Of a stretch of DNA of 64,000 bases, positions 51,873 through 62,200 are shown piece after piece. The position numbers were made by a program, and so were the translations under genes. The notes beneath the pieces are model-generated. The model ran no database searches, had not been told where the DNA came from, and saw only the letters and a program-made list of their open reading frames with translations. The stretch comes from a marine group bacterium Sva0996 bin134 (GTDB taxonomy: Bacteria > Actinomycetota > Acidimicrobiia > Acidimicrobiales > Bin134), in the NCBI GenBank assembly GCA_002239105.1, contig MPNQ01000012.1, positions 1 to 64,000 on the forward strand, given 5' to 3'. Within the stretch, counting starts at the first letter, position 1; the number at the start of each line of letters is the position of its first letter.

Positions 51873-52713
51873 CGCCTCCGGCCAGCAGAGACTCCAGCGA
51901 AGAAGGGTCCCCGCTTTTTCCGCCGGCCTGCCACAGTGCCAGCAACGGCGACTCGTCGGTCTCGGCCTCCTCGGCCAGTCGACTGGCCGCTACCACAGCC
52001 TCCCACCGGCAAAGCTCATCGCGGGGAAGCGACAGCACATCGTGCATCGCCGACACATACGACTCGTGCAACTCCCTTAGTACCGGTCGAGCCGCCCTCG
52101 GCATGTGCGGCCTGTCCACCACGGAGTCAAAGGGCCTGATCAACAGCGAGGATCGGACAACATCGGCGACGGGATGGCCGATGGCCGCGTCGAACCAGTC
52201 GATGGCCACGGGGCCAACCGGGCTCATTAGGACATTTCCGGGGTGGAGGTCGCCGTGCAGGAGCGCAGCGCCGCGCGGCAGGCCCTCCAAGGTATGCAGA
52301 GCGCGATCTCGCTCGGCCTCGGAGAACTGTTTGATCTCGATGATCTTCCTCCGCATTCTCCCCACCAATCCGGACACTGCGACGGGAAGCCCAGCCCGAA
52401 GGATCTGCCGGTGGACGTCGGCCAGTTCCTTCCCGAACGCCGCGGCGTTCTGAGGGCCATCCAAGACCAACTCCCACATCGACGGACCCCTCACCCTCTC
52501 GAACACGATGGCATCTCGCCCTTGGACTTCCACCACATCCAACACTGCGGGGGCTGGGGCTCCCAGATCGCGCACCGACGCGGTGAACTCTGCCTCGTCC
52601 GCGGCCCAATGGGCGGGCACAGAGGGGCGGGGCACCTTCACTACCGCGCCTGGCCCGAACGCATATACATCTGACGTCCTGCCCACGGCCACCAATTGCC
52701 CGGGACGGCTCAT
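51856..52713 (-). CDS. APH/choline-kinase family phosphotransferase
   Basis: A 285-residue kinase-like protein. The catalytic loop LLHGDLHPGNVL and the following VAIDWFDAAIGHPVAD (metal-binding Asp) are intact, and the N-terminal RTSDVYAFGPGAVVKVPR is the glycine-rich loop plus ATP-contact lysine. Family substrates include aminoglycosides, choline, homoserine and sugars; resistance should not be assumed. It sits 7 nt after an SDR gene in a minus-strand run. Confidence 0.85.
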   Translation of the reverse strand: MSRPGQLVAVGRTSDVYAFGPGAVVKVPRPSVPAHWAADEAEFTASVRDLGAPAPAVLDVVEVQGRDAIVFERVRGPSMWELVLDGPQNAAAFGKELADVHRQILRAGLPVAVSGLVGRMRRKIIEIKQFSEAERDRALHTLEGLPRGAALLHGDLHPGNVLMSPVGPVAIDWFDAAIGHPVADVVRSSLLIRPFDSVVDRPHMPRAARPVLRELHESYVSAMHDVLSLPRDELCRWEAVVAASRLAEEAETDESPLLALWQAGGKSGDPSSLESLLAGGVSRWG

Positions 52714-52720
52714 TGGCCAA

Positions 52721-53479
52721 CTACGCCAGCATGCCGCCGTCGATAACCAGGACAGCGCCGGTGATGTAGGACGCCGCCGGGGAGGCCAGAAAGGCCACTG
52801 GCAGGGCTACTTCTTCGGCGGTTGCCCACCTTCCCAGCGGGATACCGATGCCGGCCTCGGCCACCACGGCGTCTTTGTCGTAGCTGTCCCATCCGCTTGT
52901 GTCCACGAAGCCTGGGGCCACCGCGTTCACTCGTACGCCGTGGGGGGCCCACTCACGGGCCAGAGCTTTGGTCTGCTGGAACAAACCGCCCTTGGCCGCT
53001 GAGTAAGCGGCCATGCCGGGTAGGTGGCGCAACCCCGACAAAGAGCCAACGTTGACGATGCTGCCCGTACCCTGCTCGATCATCAACCGGCCGAAAGCCT
53101 GTGACACCAAGAACGGCCCCGTCAGATTGAGGGCCACCGTCTTGGACCAACCCGGCTCGGCTATATCCAACACCGGCGCGGTGAACCGGGCACCGCCCGC
53201 GTTGTTGACAAGGACATCTACTGGGCCAATCGCGGTGGTGACCTGCTCGGCGGCTTCAGATATGGCGTCGGCATCGGTCACGTCGCAGGGAGCGACGCAC
53301 ACCTCAGCACCCCCGCCTCGGAGTTCTTGGGCCAACTCCTCCAGACGCTCGACTCGACGGGCCATGAGGGCGACCCGCGCCCCCTGATCGACCAGCACCC
53401 GGGCGATGGCACCGCCGATGTCGCCCGTGGCCCCGGTCACCGCCGCGCCCATGCCCTCCAGCGGTCGACCGGCGATCAC
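52721..53479 (-). CDS. Short-chain dehydrogenase/reductase
   Basis: A 252-residue SDR with TGATGDIG (15-22), NNAG (92-95), Ser146, Tyr159 and Lys163, and the C-terminal ITGAVLVIDGG. The start is set at GTG 53479 because it overlaps the P450 stop (GTGA); a longer reading lies inside the P450 gene. Probable alcohol/ketone oxidoreductase acting on the P450 or retro-aldolase product. Confidence 0.88.
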   Translation of the reverse strand: MIAGRPLEGMGAAVTGATGDIGGAIARVLVDQGARVALMARRVERLEELAQELRGGGAEVCVAPCDVTDADAISEAAEQVTTAIGPVDVLVNNAGGARFTAPVLDIAEPGWSKTVALNLTGPFLVSQAFGRLMIEQGTGSIVNVGSLSGLRHLPGMAAYSAAKGGLFQQTKALAREWAPHGVRVNAVAPGFVDTSGWDSYDKDAVVAEAGIGIPLGRWATAEEVALPVAFLASPAASYITGAVLVIDGGMLA

Positions 53480-54702
53480 GACAGGCTCACCGGCAAGTGC
53501 TCCAGTCCCCGGCTCAGCATGGTGGGGACCCATACTTCAGGGTCGGGGCCCAGTTCCAGGTTGGGCAAGCGGCGGACAAGAGCCTCAAGGGCAATGGTTC
53601 CCTCAAGACGGGCCACCGATGCTCCCAGGCAGAAATGCAGTCCGAAGCCGAAGCCGATGTGGTTGTTGGGATCGCGGGTCACATCGAACCGGTCAGGCTG
53701 GTCAAACGCCTCCGGGTCCCGGTTGGCGGCGTGCTGCACCAGATACACCATGTCGCCAGCCGGCAGGGTCTTGCCCCGCAGCTCCACCGAGTTGGCCAGG
53801 GTGCGGACCTCCATTTTGGACGGCCCGTCGAAGCGCAGGATCTCCTCGACTCCCGGCTTGATCAGGGACGGATCGTCTCGCAGCCGCTCGAGCTCATCGG
53901 GATGCTGGAGCAGCACCCTCATGCCGTTGCCGATCAGGTTGGTGGTGGTCTCATGGCCGCCGAACAAGAACAGCACGCAGTTGGCCACGATCTCGGGATC
54001 CTCGAGGCTGTCGTCTCCCTCTGAGGCTTCCACCAAATTGGAGATGATGTTGTCGGCCGGGTGCTGGCGGTAGTGGGTGACCAACTCTCCCAGATACCCA
54101 GCCAGCTCGATGAGCCCCTGCTGGGCCCGGGCTCGGCGGTCCCCCACTCCCCGGGCGCCGAACACCAGGATCATCACGTCATCGGACCAGTCCTTGAAAC
54201 GGTCGCGGTCGTCGGAGGGCACCCCCATCATCTCGGCAATGACCACTGCGGGGATGGGATAAGCGAAGTCCTCGATCAGATCGAACTGTTCCCGATCGGA
54301 CAAGTCGTCGATCAGCTCCTCCACCACGCCATTGATTCGGTCCCGCCAGGCCTCCACTGCCCGGGGGGTGAACGCCCGGCTCACCAGCCGGCGCAATCGT
54401 GTGTGGTCGGGCGGATCCCGGAACACCAGCCAGTCCATCAAGATGTCATAGGTGGGTTGGCGCTGAGCCTTCTGATCGTCGGTTAGGCGGTCATAGGCCG
54501 CGCCGATGCGCTCCGAGGAGAAGCAAGGGTCGCGAAGCGCGTCGAGCACGTCGTCGTAGCGATGGATGAACCACGCCCGGTATTTCTCATTCCAGTGGAC
54601 AGGGTCATGGGTTCGGAGAACCGTGAAATAGGAGTGCGGATCGGCGATCCGCTCGGGTGACAGAACCTCGTCGTCGATCTCCACGGAGGTTTGTTCGCTC
54701 AC
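53476..54702 (-). CDS. Cytochrome P450
   Basis: A 408-residue P450 with heme Cys358 in FGFGLHFCLG, I-helix GGHETT (248-253) and EILR (287-290). GTG start 4 nt after the stop of the Ltp2-like gene. Coupled by GTGA to the SDR. The grouping P450, thiolase-like retro-aldolase and DUF35 recalls steroid or terpenoid side-chain breakdown. Redox partners are not in the window. Confidence 0.93.
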   Translation of the reverse strand: MSEQTSVEIDDEVLSPERIADPHSYFTVLRTHDPVHWNEKYRAWFIHRYDDVLDALRDPCFSSERIGAAYDRLTDDQKAQRQPTYDILMDWLVFRDPPDHTRLRRLVSRAFTPRAVEAWRDRINGVVEELIDDLSDREQFDLIEDFAYPIPAVVIAEMMGVPSDDRDRFKDWSDDVMILVFGARGVGDRRARAQQGLIELAGYLGELVTHYRQHPADNIISNLVEASEGDDSLEDPEIVANCVLFLFGGHETTTNLIGNGMRVLLQHPDELERLRDDPSLIKPGVEEILRFDGPSKMEVRTLANSVELRGKTLPAGDMVYLVQHAANRDPEAFDQPDRFDVTRDPNNHIGFGFGLHFCLGASVARLEGTIALEALVRRLPNLELGPDPEVWVPTMLSRGLEHLPVSLS

Positions 54703-54706
54703 GGCG

Positions 54707-55858
54707 TCATCCCACCTGCTCCAGCACCGTCACCACACAGGCGTTGCCATCAATGCCCGCGGTGCCACCGCCCATGGTCTCCACCGCGCCGAGACGGGCT
54801 CCCGGCACTTGGCGTTCGGAAGCCATCCCCCGAAGCTGCCAGGCGATCTCTGCGATCTGGGCCAGTCCGGTGGCCCCCAGTGGGTGGCCCCTCGACAACA
54901 GCCCTCCCGACGGGTTGACCGGCTGAGCCCCGCCCATGGCGGTGTGACCCGACTCCACCAGCCGCCCGCCTTCTCCTAGTTCGCACATTCCCAATGCCTC
55001 GGTAGTGATGATCTCGCCGATGGTGAAGGCATCGTGGACTTCGAATACGTCGATGTCGCCCACACCAACCCCGGCGGCTTCGTAGGCCTGGGTTGCAGTA
55101 TCGGCCACGATGTCCCAGCCCCATACCTTGTCGGTGGTGTGGTCCCACAGCCGCCCTGAGCGCAGCGCGCTCGACCTGATGGCTACCTCTTGGCCGGGGT
55201 CTTGTGATTCCCCCAACGGGCCGATCACTGCGGCCGCCGCGGCGTCGGCAATCGAGCAGCATTGGAACAGGGTGATGGGATCGGCCACCATGCGGCTGCC
55301 CAGCACCTGCTCAACGGTGACGGATTTGCGGTGCTGAGCCCGTGGGTTCCCCAAAGCGTGGCCGCGGTTCTTCACCGCCACCGCGGCCATCTGCTCATCG
55401 GTGACTCCGAACTCGTAGCGGTACCGGGTGGCCGACATGCCGTAGATGCTGGGCATGGCAAATCCTTGGGCGCCGTCGGGGTCGGAGGCTATGGGACTGA
55501 TGGCGCCGTCAAAGTGGACCGTCATGGTCTCGATGCCGAAAGCCAACACCCGCTCGTAGCGGCCGGCCTCCACCGCAAGACGGGCCTCATGGAACGCGGA
55601 TGTGCCGCTGGCGCAGGCATTTTCGATGGTGATGACCGGAACTTCGACAATGCCGATCTGTTGAAGGCTGCGGGTGACCGTTCCAGGATCGCCGAATACC
55701 GTGCCCGCGTACACCGCGTCGATGTCCGTGGCTCTAATCCCAGCATCGTCCAGCGCCTCCACCGTGGCCTGCCAGGCCAGTTGGGGACCGCCCAGCTCGG
55801 TCTGCTTTCCGAACGCCGACGTTCCAACCCCCCAGATCGCGGTGCTCGCGCCGGTCAT
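54707..55858 (-). CDS. Thiolase-fold protein, Ltp2/SCP-x-like
   Basis: A 383-residue thiolase-superfamily protein of the lipid-transfer/retro-aldolase type. Cys82 lies in IENACASGTSAF, and the C-terminal part has FEVHDAFTIGE and GGLLSRGHPLGATG, the SCP-x/Ltp variants of the thiolase motifs. Ltp2 with a DUF35 partner cleaves a beta-hydroxy acyl-CoA in steroid side-chain breakdown. Here it is ATGA-coupled to such a DUF35 gene, which supports the same complex type. A true thiolase reaction is less likely because the NEAF motif is HDAF. Confidence 0.87.
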   Translation of the reverse strand: MTGASTAIWGVGTSAFGKQTELGGPQLAWQATVEALDDAGIRATDIDAVYAGTVFGDPGTVTRSLQQIGIVEVPVITIENACASGTSAFHEARLAVEAGRYERVLAFGIETMTVHFDGAISPIASDPDGAQGFAMPSIYGMSATRYRYEFGVTDEQMAAVAVKNRGHALGNPRAQHRKSVTVEQVLGSRMVADPITLFQCCSIADAAAAAVIGPLGESQDPGQEVAIRSSALRSGRLWDHTTDKVWGWDIVADTATQAYEAAGVGVGDIDVFEVHDAFTIGEIITTEALGMCELGEGGRLVESGHTAMGGAQPVNPSGGLLSRGHPLGATGLAQIAEIAWQLRGMASERQVPGARLGAVETMGGGTAGIDGNACVVTVLEQVG

Positions 55859-56253
55859 GGCCCAGACCTTGCCACGACCGGGTCACCGTTCTCGTTCCAT
55901 CCTGACAGCGCTACCCGTCTGCCGGGAACCAGGACTTCGTCGGTTCCGGCGACATGGGCGAGGATTCTGGGGCCGTCGTCCACATCCACGTAGGCCAAGG
56001 TGAACGGAGGGGTTCGCCCCGGCACCGGGATCCGCAGCACCGTGGAACTGAACACTGTTCCCTTGGGGCCGAAAGTGGCCGGCGACATGGAACCGCTTCC
56101 GCATAGCGGGCATCGGGGAGGCGCCACCGACATTGGGTGGCGACACTCACCGCATCGACTGCCAGTCAAGAGAATCTGCCCCCCGCTCACTGCCAGCTCG
56201 GGGCGAGGATCGGCATCTGCTCGCTCCGGTGGCGTGGTGGAAAGGGTGGACAC
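55855..56253 (-). CDS. DUF35 OB-fold/zinc-ribbon partner of the Ltp2-like protein
   Basis: A 132-residue protein with a zinc ribbon (Cys34-x2-Cys37, Cys48-x2-Cys51) followed by an OB-fold (FSSTVLRIPVPGRTPPFTLA). DUF35 proteins form obligate complexes with Ltp-type thiolases, as in ChsH2-Ltp2. ATGA overlap with the partner gene supports a complex. First gene of this minus-strand operon; a 122-nt gap with the divergent SDR gene holds the promoters. Confidence 0.88.
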   Translation of the reverse strand: MSTLSTTPPERADADPRPELAVSGGQILLTGSRCGECRHPMSVAPPRCPLCGSGSMSPATFGPKGTVFSSTVLRIPVPGRTPPFTLAYVDVDDGPRILAHVAGTDEVLVPGRRVALSGWNENGDPVVARSGP

Positions 56254-56375
56254 CGGTCAAATGTACCAACTGACATCTCCTGCCCTGCGATTCGGCCCCT
56301 GTGGGCGGCTTTGTTTTACAGGCGCCAGCCCTGCGGCCTACGCTGCGAGCCGTATCTCGCGCAAAGGGGCATTAG

Positions 56376-57188
56376 ATGGGTATCGAAGGACTGCGTTTCG
56401 TGATCACCGGTTCAGCCACCGGAATCGGGGCAGCTACTGCCCAGGTAGCAGCCAGTAAGGGCGCCAAGGTGATGTTGTCCGACCTCAACGACGAGCAGGG
56501 TCAAGCGGTCGCCGACGAGATAAATGCCTCCGGTGGCACCGCGGCCTACACGCACTGCGACGTGACCGACCCCAATCAGGTGGAAGCCTTGATGGCCGCC
56601 GCCGCGGCTGCCTACGGCGGCATCGACGTGCTCCACAACAACGCCGGCATCCACGAGACCGCGCTGGCGTCACCGGAACAATGCAGCCTGGAGGGAATGC
56701 CTCTAGATGTGTTCAAGAAGGTGGTTGAGGTGAACGCAGTCGCCCCGTGGATCTGCTCGAAGGCCGCCCTCCCCTACCTCAAGGAAAGCGATTGGCCGTC
56801 GATCGTCAACGCGGCGTCAACCGGGGCGCAATCCGCCTATCCGAACAACTCGGCATACGGCACCTCCAAGGGCGGTATTCGGCTGCAAACCCAGAACCTG
56901 GCGGTGGATCTGGCACCGCTGGGGATCCGGGTCAACTGCTACGGCCCCACCGCCATCGCCACCGACATGGTCACAAACTTCGTCAAGCAGTCTGACGACC
57001 CGGTGGCATTCGAAAAGGCGCTCATAAATACCTCGCTCATCCCCCGCCTGGGCCTCCCCTCCGAGGTGGGCGAGCTGGTGTGCTTCTTGGCCAGCCGGGA
57101 GGCCGGCTTCATCAACGGCGCATACATTTTGATCGACGGGGGCTCGCTGGCATGGCGAGGCACCGTGGACATACTGGGAATGGAGTGA
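56376..57188 (+). CDS. Short-chain dehydrogenase/reductase
   Basis: A 270-residue SDR with TGSATGIG (11-18), NNAG (88-91), Ser148, Tyr161 and Lys165. AAAGGGG lies 7 nt before the ATG. It starts a plus-strand group with an NTF2-fold protein (4 nt gap) and an acyl-CoA ligase, divergent from the Ltp2/DUF35 operon, so the two operons probably serve one catabolic route. Confidence 0.9.
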   Translation: MGIEGLRFVITGSATGIGAATAQVAASKGAKVMLSDLNDEQGQAVADEINASGGTAAYTHCDVTDPNQVEALMAAAAAAYGGIDVLHNNAGIHETALASPEQCSLEGMPLDVFKKVVEVNAVAPWICSKAALPYLKESDWPSIVNAASTGAQSAYPNNSAYGTSKGGIRLQTQNLAVDLAPLGIRVNCYGPTAIATDMVTNFVKQSDDPVAFEKALINTSLIPRLGLPSEVGELVCFLASREAGFINGAYILIDGGSLAWRGTVDILGME

Positions 57189-57192
57189 TCCA

Positions 57193-57600
57193 ATGGCAGA
57201 CAAACAAGCGGTAACCGAGCTTTTGAACCACGCGGGAGTGGCCTACGACGTGGGCGACAGCGGCTTCCTCATCGGGATGTTCGCCCCTGACAACCCGGTG
57301 TTCGCGATGACCATCGCCGGTGGCGACCCGATCACCTTCGAAGGGTCGGAGGCCATTGCCGGGCTGTTCAGCGGGGCGATGGAGGAGCAGACCGACCAGC
57401 GCCGTCACGTGGTGACCAACCTCTATTTCGAAAACGAGACCGAGGACTCCATCACCGCCATCAGCTACCTGGTGCTCATCACTGTGGAGAACGGCCAGCT
57501 CTCAGTCCTCTCTAGCGGCGTCTACACCGACGACTGCGTTCGGGTGGGCGACGACTGGAAGATCCAGAAGCGCTTCCTGGCCCTCGATCTGCCCTACTAG
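57193..57600 (+). CDS. SnoaL/NTF2-fold protein
   Basis: A 135-residue single-domain protein with an N-terminal helix (AVTELLNHAGVAYDVGD) and a curved sheet ending in GDDWKIQKRFLALDLPY, the usual SnoaL_4-like arrangement. Members are small isomerases, dehydratases or ring-hydroxylating dioxygenase beta-like proteins. It follows the SDR by 4 nt. The reaction is unknown. Confidence 0.8.
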   Translation: MADKQAVTELLNHAGVAYDVGDSGFLIGMFAPDNPVFAMTIAGGDPITFEGSEAIAGLFSGAMEEQTDQRRHVVTNLYFENETEDSITAISYLVLITVENGQLSVLSSGVYTDDCVRVGDDWKIQKRFLALDLPY

Positions 57601-57649
57601 GGGCATATGGCCATGAACATCGCATCCGCCTTTTAGGAAGGAGCCGCAG

Positions 57650-59209
57650 ATGAACATCGGCCAGATCCCGGCCAAGTGGGCTCGGCAGACGCCGGACCGC
57701 GAAGCGATCATCGACTCGACCACCGGCCTGCGGGTCACCTTTGCGGCCTTTGACGAGCACATCAGGCGACTGGCCAACGGTCTCGTCGGCCTGGGCTTGG
57801 AAAAGGGCGATCGAGTCGGCATCTTGAGCCAGAACTCTGTTGAGTACGCCGCACTGTATTTCGCCTGTGGACGAACCGGGCTGGTGGCTCAACCTATGAA
57901 CTGGCGGCTCTCCGGACCGGAGCTGGCCAAGATCGTGAACAACGGCGAGCCCCGGGCATACATCACCCAGGGGGCCTATGCCGCCGAGGCCGCCGAGCTG
58001 TCAGGGCTGGTGAGCTGCGTGGAGCACTGGCTCCAGTACGGCGAGGGGGGCGACGGCTCCTACGAGGAGTTAGTGGAGTCGTCCTCTGACGCCGAGCCCG
58101 CCGGGTCCAATGAGATCGGCGACACCGATCCGCTGTTCATCCTCTACACCGGGGGCACCACTGGGGAGTCCAAGGGTGCTCTGCACAGCCACCGCAGTGT
58201 CTATTTCGGGATGCTCAACCAGACTGTGGCCGAGCGCATCGTCCCCAGCGACGTGTACATGCTCACCGGGCAGATGTTCCACATCCCTGTGGTGCTGGCC
58301 ATGAACTACCTGGCCCACGGCTGCCCGCTAGTGCTGATGAACTTCGATGCCAAATTGGCCTTGGAGCTGATCCAGGCCGAGAGGGTGTCCGCCTTCCTGG
58401 GTGTCACCACCATGCTCAATTGGATGATGGCGGTAGAGGGGTTTGACGACTACGACATCTCCAGCCTGCGCAACATCCAGTATGGGGGCGGCCCCATGCC
58501 GTCACGAGTGATCACCGAGGCAATGGACAAGTTCCCCTGCACCCTGATCCAGGGCTACGGCCAGACCGAGGGCACCACCATGTGCTTCTTGTCCCAGGAA
58601 GACCACATTCGGGCCATCCGCGACGGCTACCGCACCGATCGGCTGCGGTCATGTGGGCGAGAGGGATTCGTCACCTCGGTACGGGTCGTGGATCCAGACG
58701 GCGTTGATGTGCCCCAAGACGGTAAGACGTCGGGACAGATCATCGTGCGGTCCGAGGCCAACATGCTGGGGTATTTCCGCCGGCCCGATCTCACCGCCGA
58801 CACCATCAGGGACGGCTGGATGTGGACCGGCGATATCGCCACTTGGGATGACGAGCGGTACGTGTCCATCGTGGACCGCTCGAAGGACATGATCATCTCC
58901 GGTGGGGAGAACATTTACTCCATCCAAGTGGAGGAGGCCATCGCCACCCACCAGGCCGTGCTGGAGACCGCAGTTATCGGCGTGCCCGACGACACGTGGG
59001 GCGAGTCGGTCATGGCCTACGTGGTGCTCAAGCCGGGTATGAGTGCTACCGAGGACGAGATCATCGACTCCGCCCGCCAGAATCTGGCCTCCTATCAGAA
59101 GCCCCGATCGGTGGCCTTTGTCGACGAATTGCCCAAGGCCCCCACAGGCAAGATCCTCAAGCGGGTACTACGCGACCCCCACTGGACAGACCAAGAGCGC
59201 CAGGTCTGA
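57650..59209 (+). CDS. AMP-dependent acyl-CoA ligase
   Basis: A 519-residue ANL ligase with YTGGTTGESKG as phosphate loop, GYGQTEG in the adenylate motif, WMWTGDIA, and a standard C-terminal PTGKILKR with the catalytic Lys. AGGAAGGAG ribosome site about 7 nt before the ATG, the strongest in this region. Probably activates the acid that enters the neighbouring Ltp2/P450/SDR pathway; FadD3/FadD17-like roles are conceivable. Confidence 0.92.
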   Translation: MNIGQIPAKWARQTPDREAIIDSTTGLRVTFAAFDEHIRRLANGLVGLGLEKGDRVGILSQNSVEYAALYFACGRTGLVAQPMNWRLSGPELAKIVNNGEPRAYITQGAYAAEAAELSGLVSCVEHWLQYGEGGDGSYEELVESSSDAEPAGSNEIGDTDPLFILYTGGTTGESKGALHSHRSVYFGMLNQTVAERIVPSDVYMLTGQMFHIPVVLAMNYLAHGCPLVLMNFDAKLALELIQAERVSAFLGVTTMLNWMMAVEGFDDYDISSLRNIQYGGGPMPSRVITEAMDKFPCTLIQGYGQTEGTTMCFLSQEDHIRAIRDGYRTDRLRSCGREGFVTSVRVVDPDGVDVPQDGKTSGQIIVRSEANMLGYFRRPDLTADTIRDGWMWTGDIATWDDERYVSIVDRSKDMIISGGENIYSIQVEEAIATHQAVLETAVIGVPDDTWGESVMAYVVLKPGMSATEDEIIDSARQNLASYQKPRSVAFVDELPKAPTGKILKRVLRDPHWTDQERQV

Positions 59210-59233
59210 TCTTCCAGTTATGTCGGTTGCCCC

Positions 59234-62200
59234 TTAGGGCAGAACCCGAACAATCTGGATGTGTTGATCGGGATCAAAGAGCAGCGCGGCCAGCGCCTGC
59301 ACGTCGGCCAACTCCAGAGCATCTAGCTCATCAATCAGTCGCTGAGGCGTAGGCAATTCATCGTCGCTGGCAATGGCCCGACGCACCAGCACGTTGATCA
59401 GGTCGCTGTTGCCAATCAGTTCGTAGTTGTCACGCACTACCGAGCGGCCGTGTTCGAAGTCTTCCTCGCTGATTTCACCAGCAAATAACTCGGCCAAAAT
59501 GCGAGCCATCTCTTCTTCGATGCTGATCATCTGCTCGGGATCGCCAGAGGCCACGACATCAGCGCGGATCAAAGGCTCGGGGGTGATGCTCAAGCGAATC
59601 CCTGCGAACACGGCATAACTATCGCCCAAGTCCTCTCGGACGTCTTCGACCAGAAGATCGCTGACTATCACCTGGAGCACATCGGCGGTTGCCTCAACCG
59701 CGGGGTTCACATCCACTGGCTCTTCGTAGTAGTAGATCGCCGCGGTGGCTTGGACATCTGGCCCTAGAACCACCTCGCGGCGCACTACACCATCGGGTTC
59801 GGGCGTTCGGCGATTCACGTAGCTGTCAGCTTCTCCGGCGGGCAGCGTACCCACATAGGTACGGGCCATCTGCTCAACGGTGTCGCGGTCAACGTCGCCG
59901 ACGATCACCACCACGAGATCGTCCACCCCGGCTATGCGCTGCTGGTACAAGTCCAACAACGACTCAGGGGTCAGGGCGTCCACGGTCTCTTGAGGAGCGA
60001 CCTGGCTGAACCAGCCGGATGCGTCGCCATAGCGGGCATCGGTATAGGCCACCGCTCCCTGCCAGTCAGGATCGGAAACCGATAGGGAGAGGATGATTCC
60101 GCCGACGTTGATGGCCTCGGCAAAGGCCTGCTCGTCTACTCGGGCCTCGGTCATGTACAAGTGCATGAGCTGGAACATCGTCTCGACATCGTCTGTGTCG
60201 GAGGAACCAGAAACGCCTTCTGAGGTCTCCTGGATGTACGGCTGTGCTTGAGCATTGCGGTCATCCAGATACCGCGATATCTGCGCCGGGCTTAGCTCAC
60301 CCAAGCCGCTGTTTCGCACTGCCCGGGTGGCCAAGATCTGGGCCAGCGGACGGTCCCCTTCTTCGAGCGCCGACCAGCCGCCCCTGGAAATCGCCTCCAT
60401 GTTGACCTCATTGTCGGCAATGTCGGAGTACGCATACATGACCCGGGCGCCGTTGGCGAACGTCCACTGGTAGGCATCATCCAGCTCGTCTTCAACGGCC
60501 TCAATGGGTCCGGCGCTCACGGGGTCCACCGGATCAGGGACGGCCAGCAGTTCATCAGCTTCTGCGATCAACGCGGGCAGCTCGCCCGGTACGGCCGCTT
60601 CGAGCGCGGCAGCCATCTCTTCGACGGTGGGAACGTCGGTCGGATCAGCCCCCACCGCGATCAGCAGGAGACCGCTCTGATCCAAGATCTCCCGGTAGCG
60701 ATCACTGAGATCGCCCACTTGGAGATCGTCAAGCAGGGTATTGACCCGGCCAGCGGTCTGCGCCATCGTTCCTATGTCGGTACCTCCCAGGAAGTGCGCC
60801 GCCAACAGATCGGCGTATCTGGAGTCCTGGGTGGTGGGTTCCGCCTGGATGGCCGACTCCAGGTCGGTCCTGATTGACGTGGCCGCTCGGTCAAGATCGC
60901 CATCGGTGAACCCGTGCTCCTTCAGGCTCAGCAGCAGCGACCAGTAGTCGGTGAGCGCGACCGAAAAGTCGTCCGCCCGGAGATTGGTGCCGTAATACCG
61001 CAAACCTCGGGTGTGGCCGAACGACGTCCAATGCGTCGGATCGATCTGGGACAAGAATCCCTGCTCATAGCCATCCTGCAAGCGGTTCTCCACCATGATG
61101 CTGATGATCTCTTCGATCCACCGCTGGCGATCGCCTTCGATGGTTCTGGGATCCCAGGACGGCAGGCGAATGTCCAGCGAGAGATATGAGTACCCCTGCT
61201 CCGGCGAGGTGGCCACGTCGAAAGCCGGCTCAGGATTTAGCGCGGACCAGTTGTCGGGAGCAGACGGTGACTCACCTACTGAAATATCGCAGAAGTACTC
61301 CTCGACCAAGTCCTCCAGCGTGTCGAGGGGGAGGTCGCCGACCGCGACTACCGCCATGTTGGAGGGGACGTACCAGGTCTCGTAGAAGTCCCGCAGATCT
61401 TCAGCGGTAGTTGACTCGATGCTCTCCACCGTGCCGATGGGAGAGCGCCCGACATAGGGCGTGTCCTGGTTGTACATGCGGTCGAAAACCTGGAAGACCG
61501 TTCCCAACCCGGTCTCAACTCTGAGCCGGTACTCGTCGCGGACGATTCCCTGCTCCTCTTCAACGTCTTGGGGATCGATGGTGGCCGCGTGTGCCCACTG
61601 GGACAACACGTCGAAGGCGGTGGTCACCGACTGCTCATCCTCGTCGATTACCAAGTCGAGCTGATAGACGGTCTCGTCGTAAGAGGTGTAGGCGTTGATA
61701 TCGGGGCCGAACTCAACGCCAATGCTGTGCAGCGCGTCGGTGATCTCGTTGCCGGGATACTTCTCGGTGCCGTTGAACAGCATGTGCTCGAGATAGTGGG
61801 CATAGCCGGCACCCTCGACGGGCTCATTGAGCGACCCGGCGTTGACGGCCAGCCGCAGCGACAGACTGCCACCCGGACTGTCGTTCGAACGAAGGTAGTA
61901 GGTGAGGCCGTTGTCCAGCGTGCCGATCTTCACCTCAGGATCAACCGGCAGCAGACCCTCTTCGACTGTGGACCCGTCATCTCCGGCCGTCTGGCACCCA
62001 TCATCTGCTTGCGGTGTCTCAGGCTGAGCTATCTCTTCCTCATCTTCCTCAGCTTCATCCGTTGCGGTGGGCTCAGCGGTTGGTTCTGCCATGGGCTCAG
62101 CCGTGGGCGCCGCCTCTTCCGCCGCCGTGCCTTCGCCCGAGTCGACCTGGCCGGTGACCGGAATATGGGATTTGCTATCCGCACATGCGGCCGCCACCAG

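Noticed and set aside
51856..52713. An aminoglycoside resistance gene
   Set aside because: Only the general APH/choline-kinase fold can be supported; nothing in the context or sequence points to aminoglycosides.
59228..59241. TGCCC-CTTA-GGGCA hairpin as a terminator between the ligase and M16 genes
   Set aside because: The stem is only 5 bp, has no U-tract and overlaps the last codons of the M16 gene.
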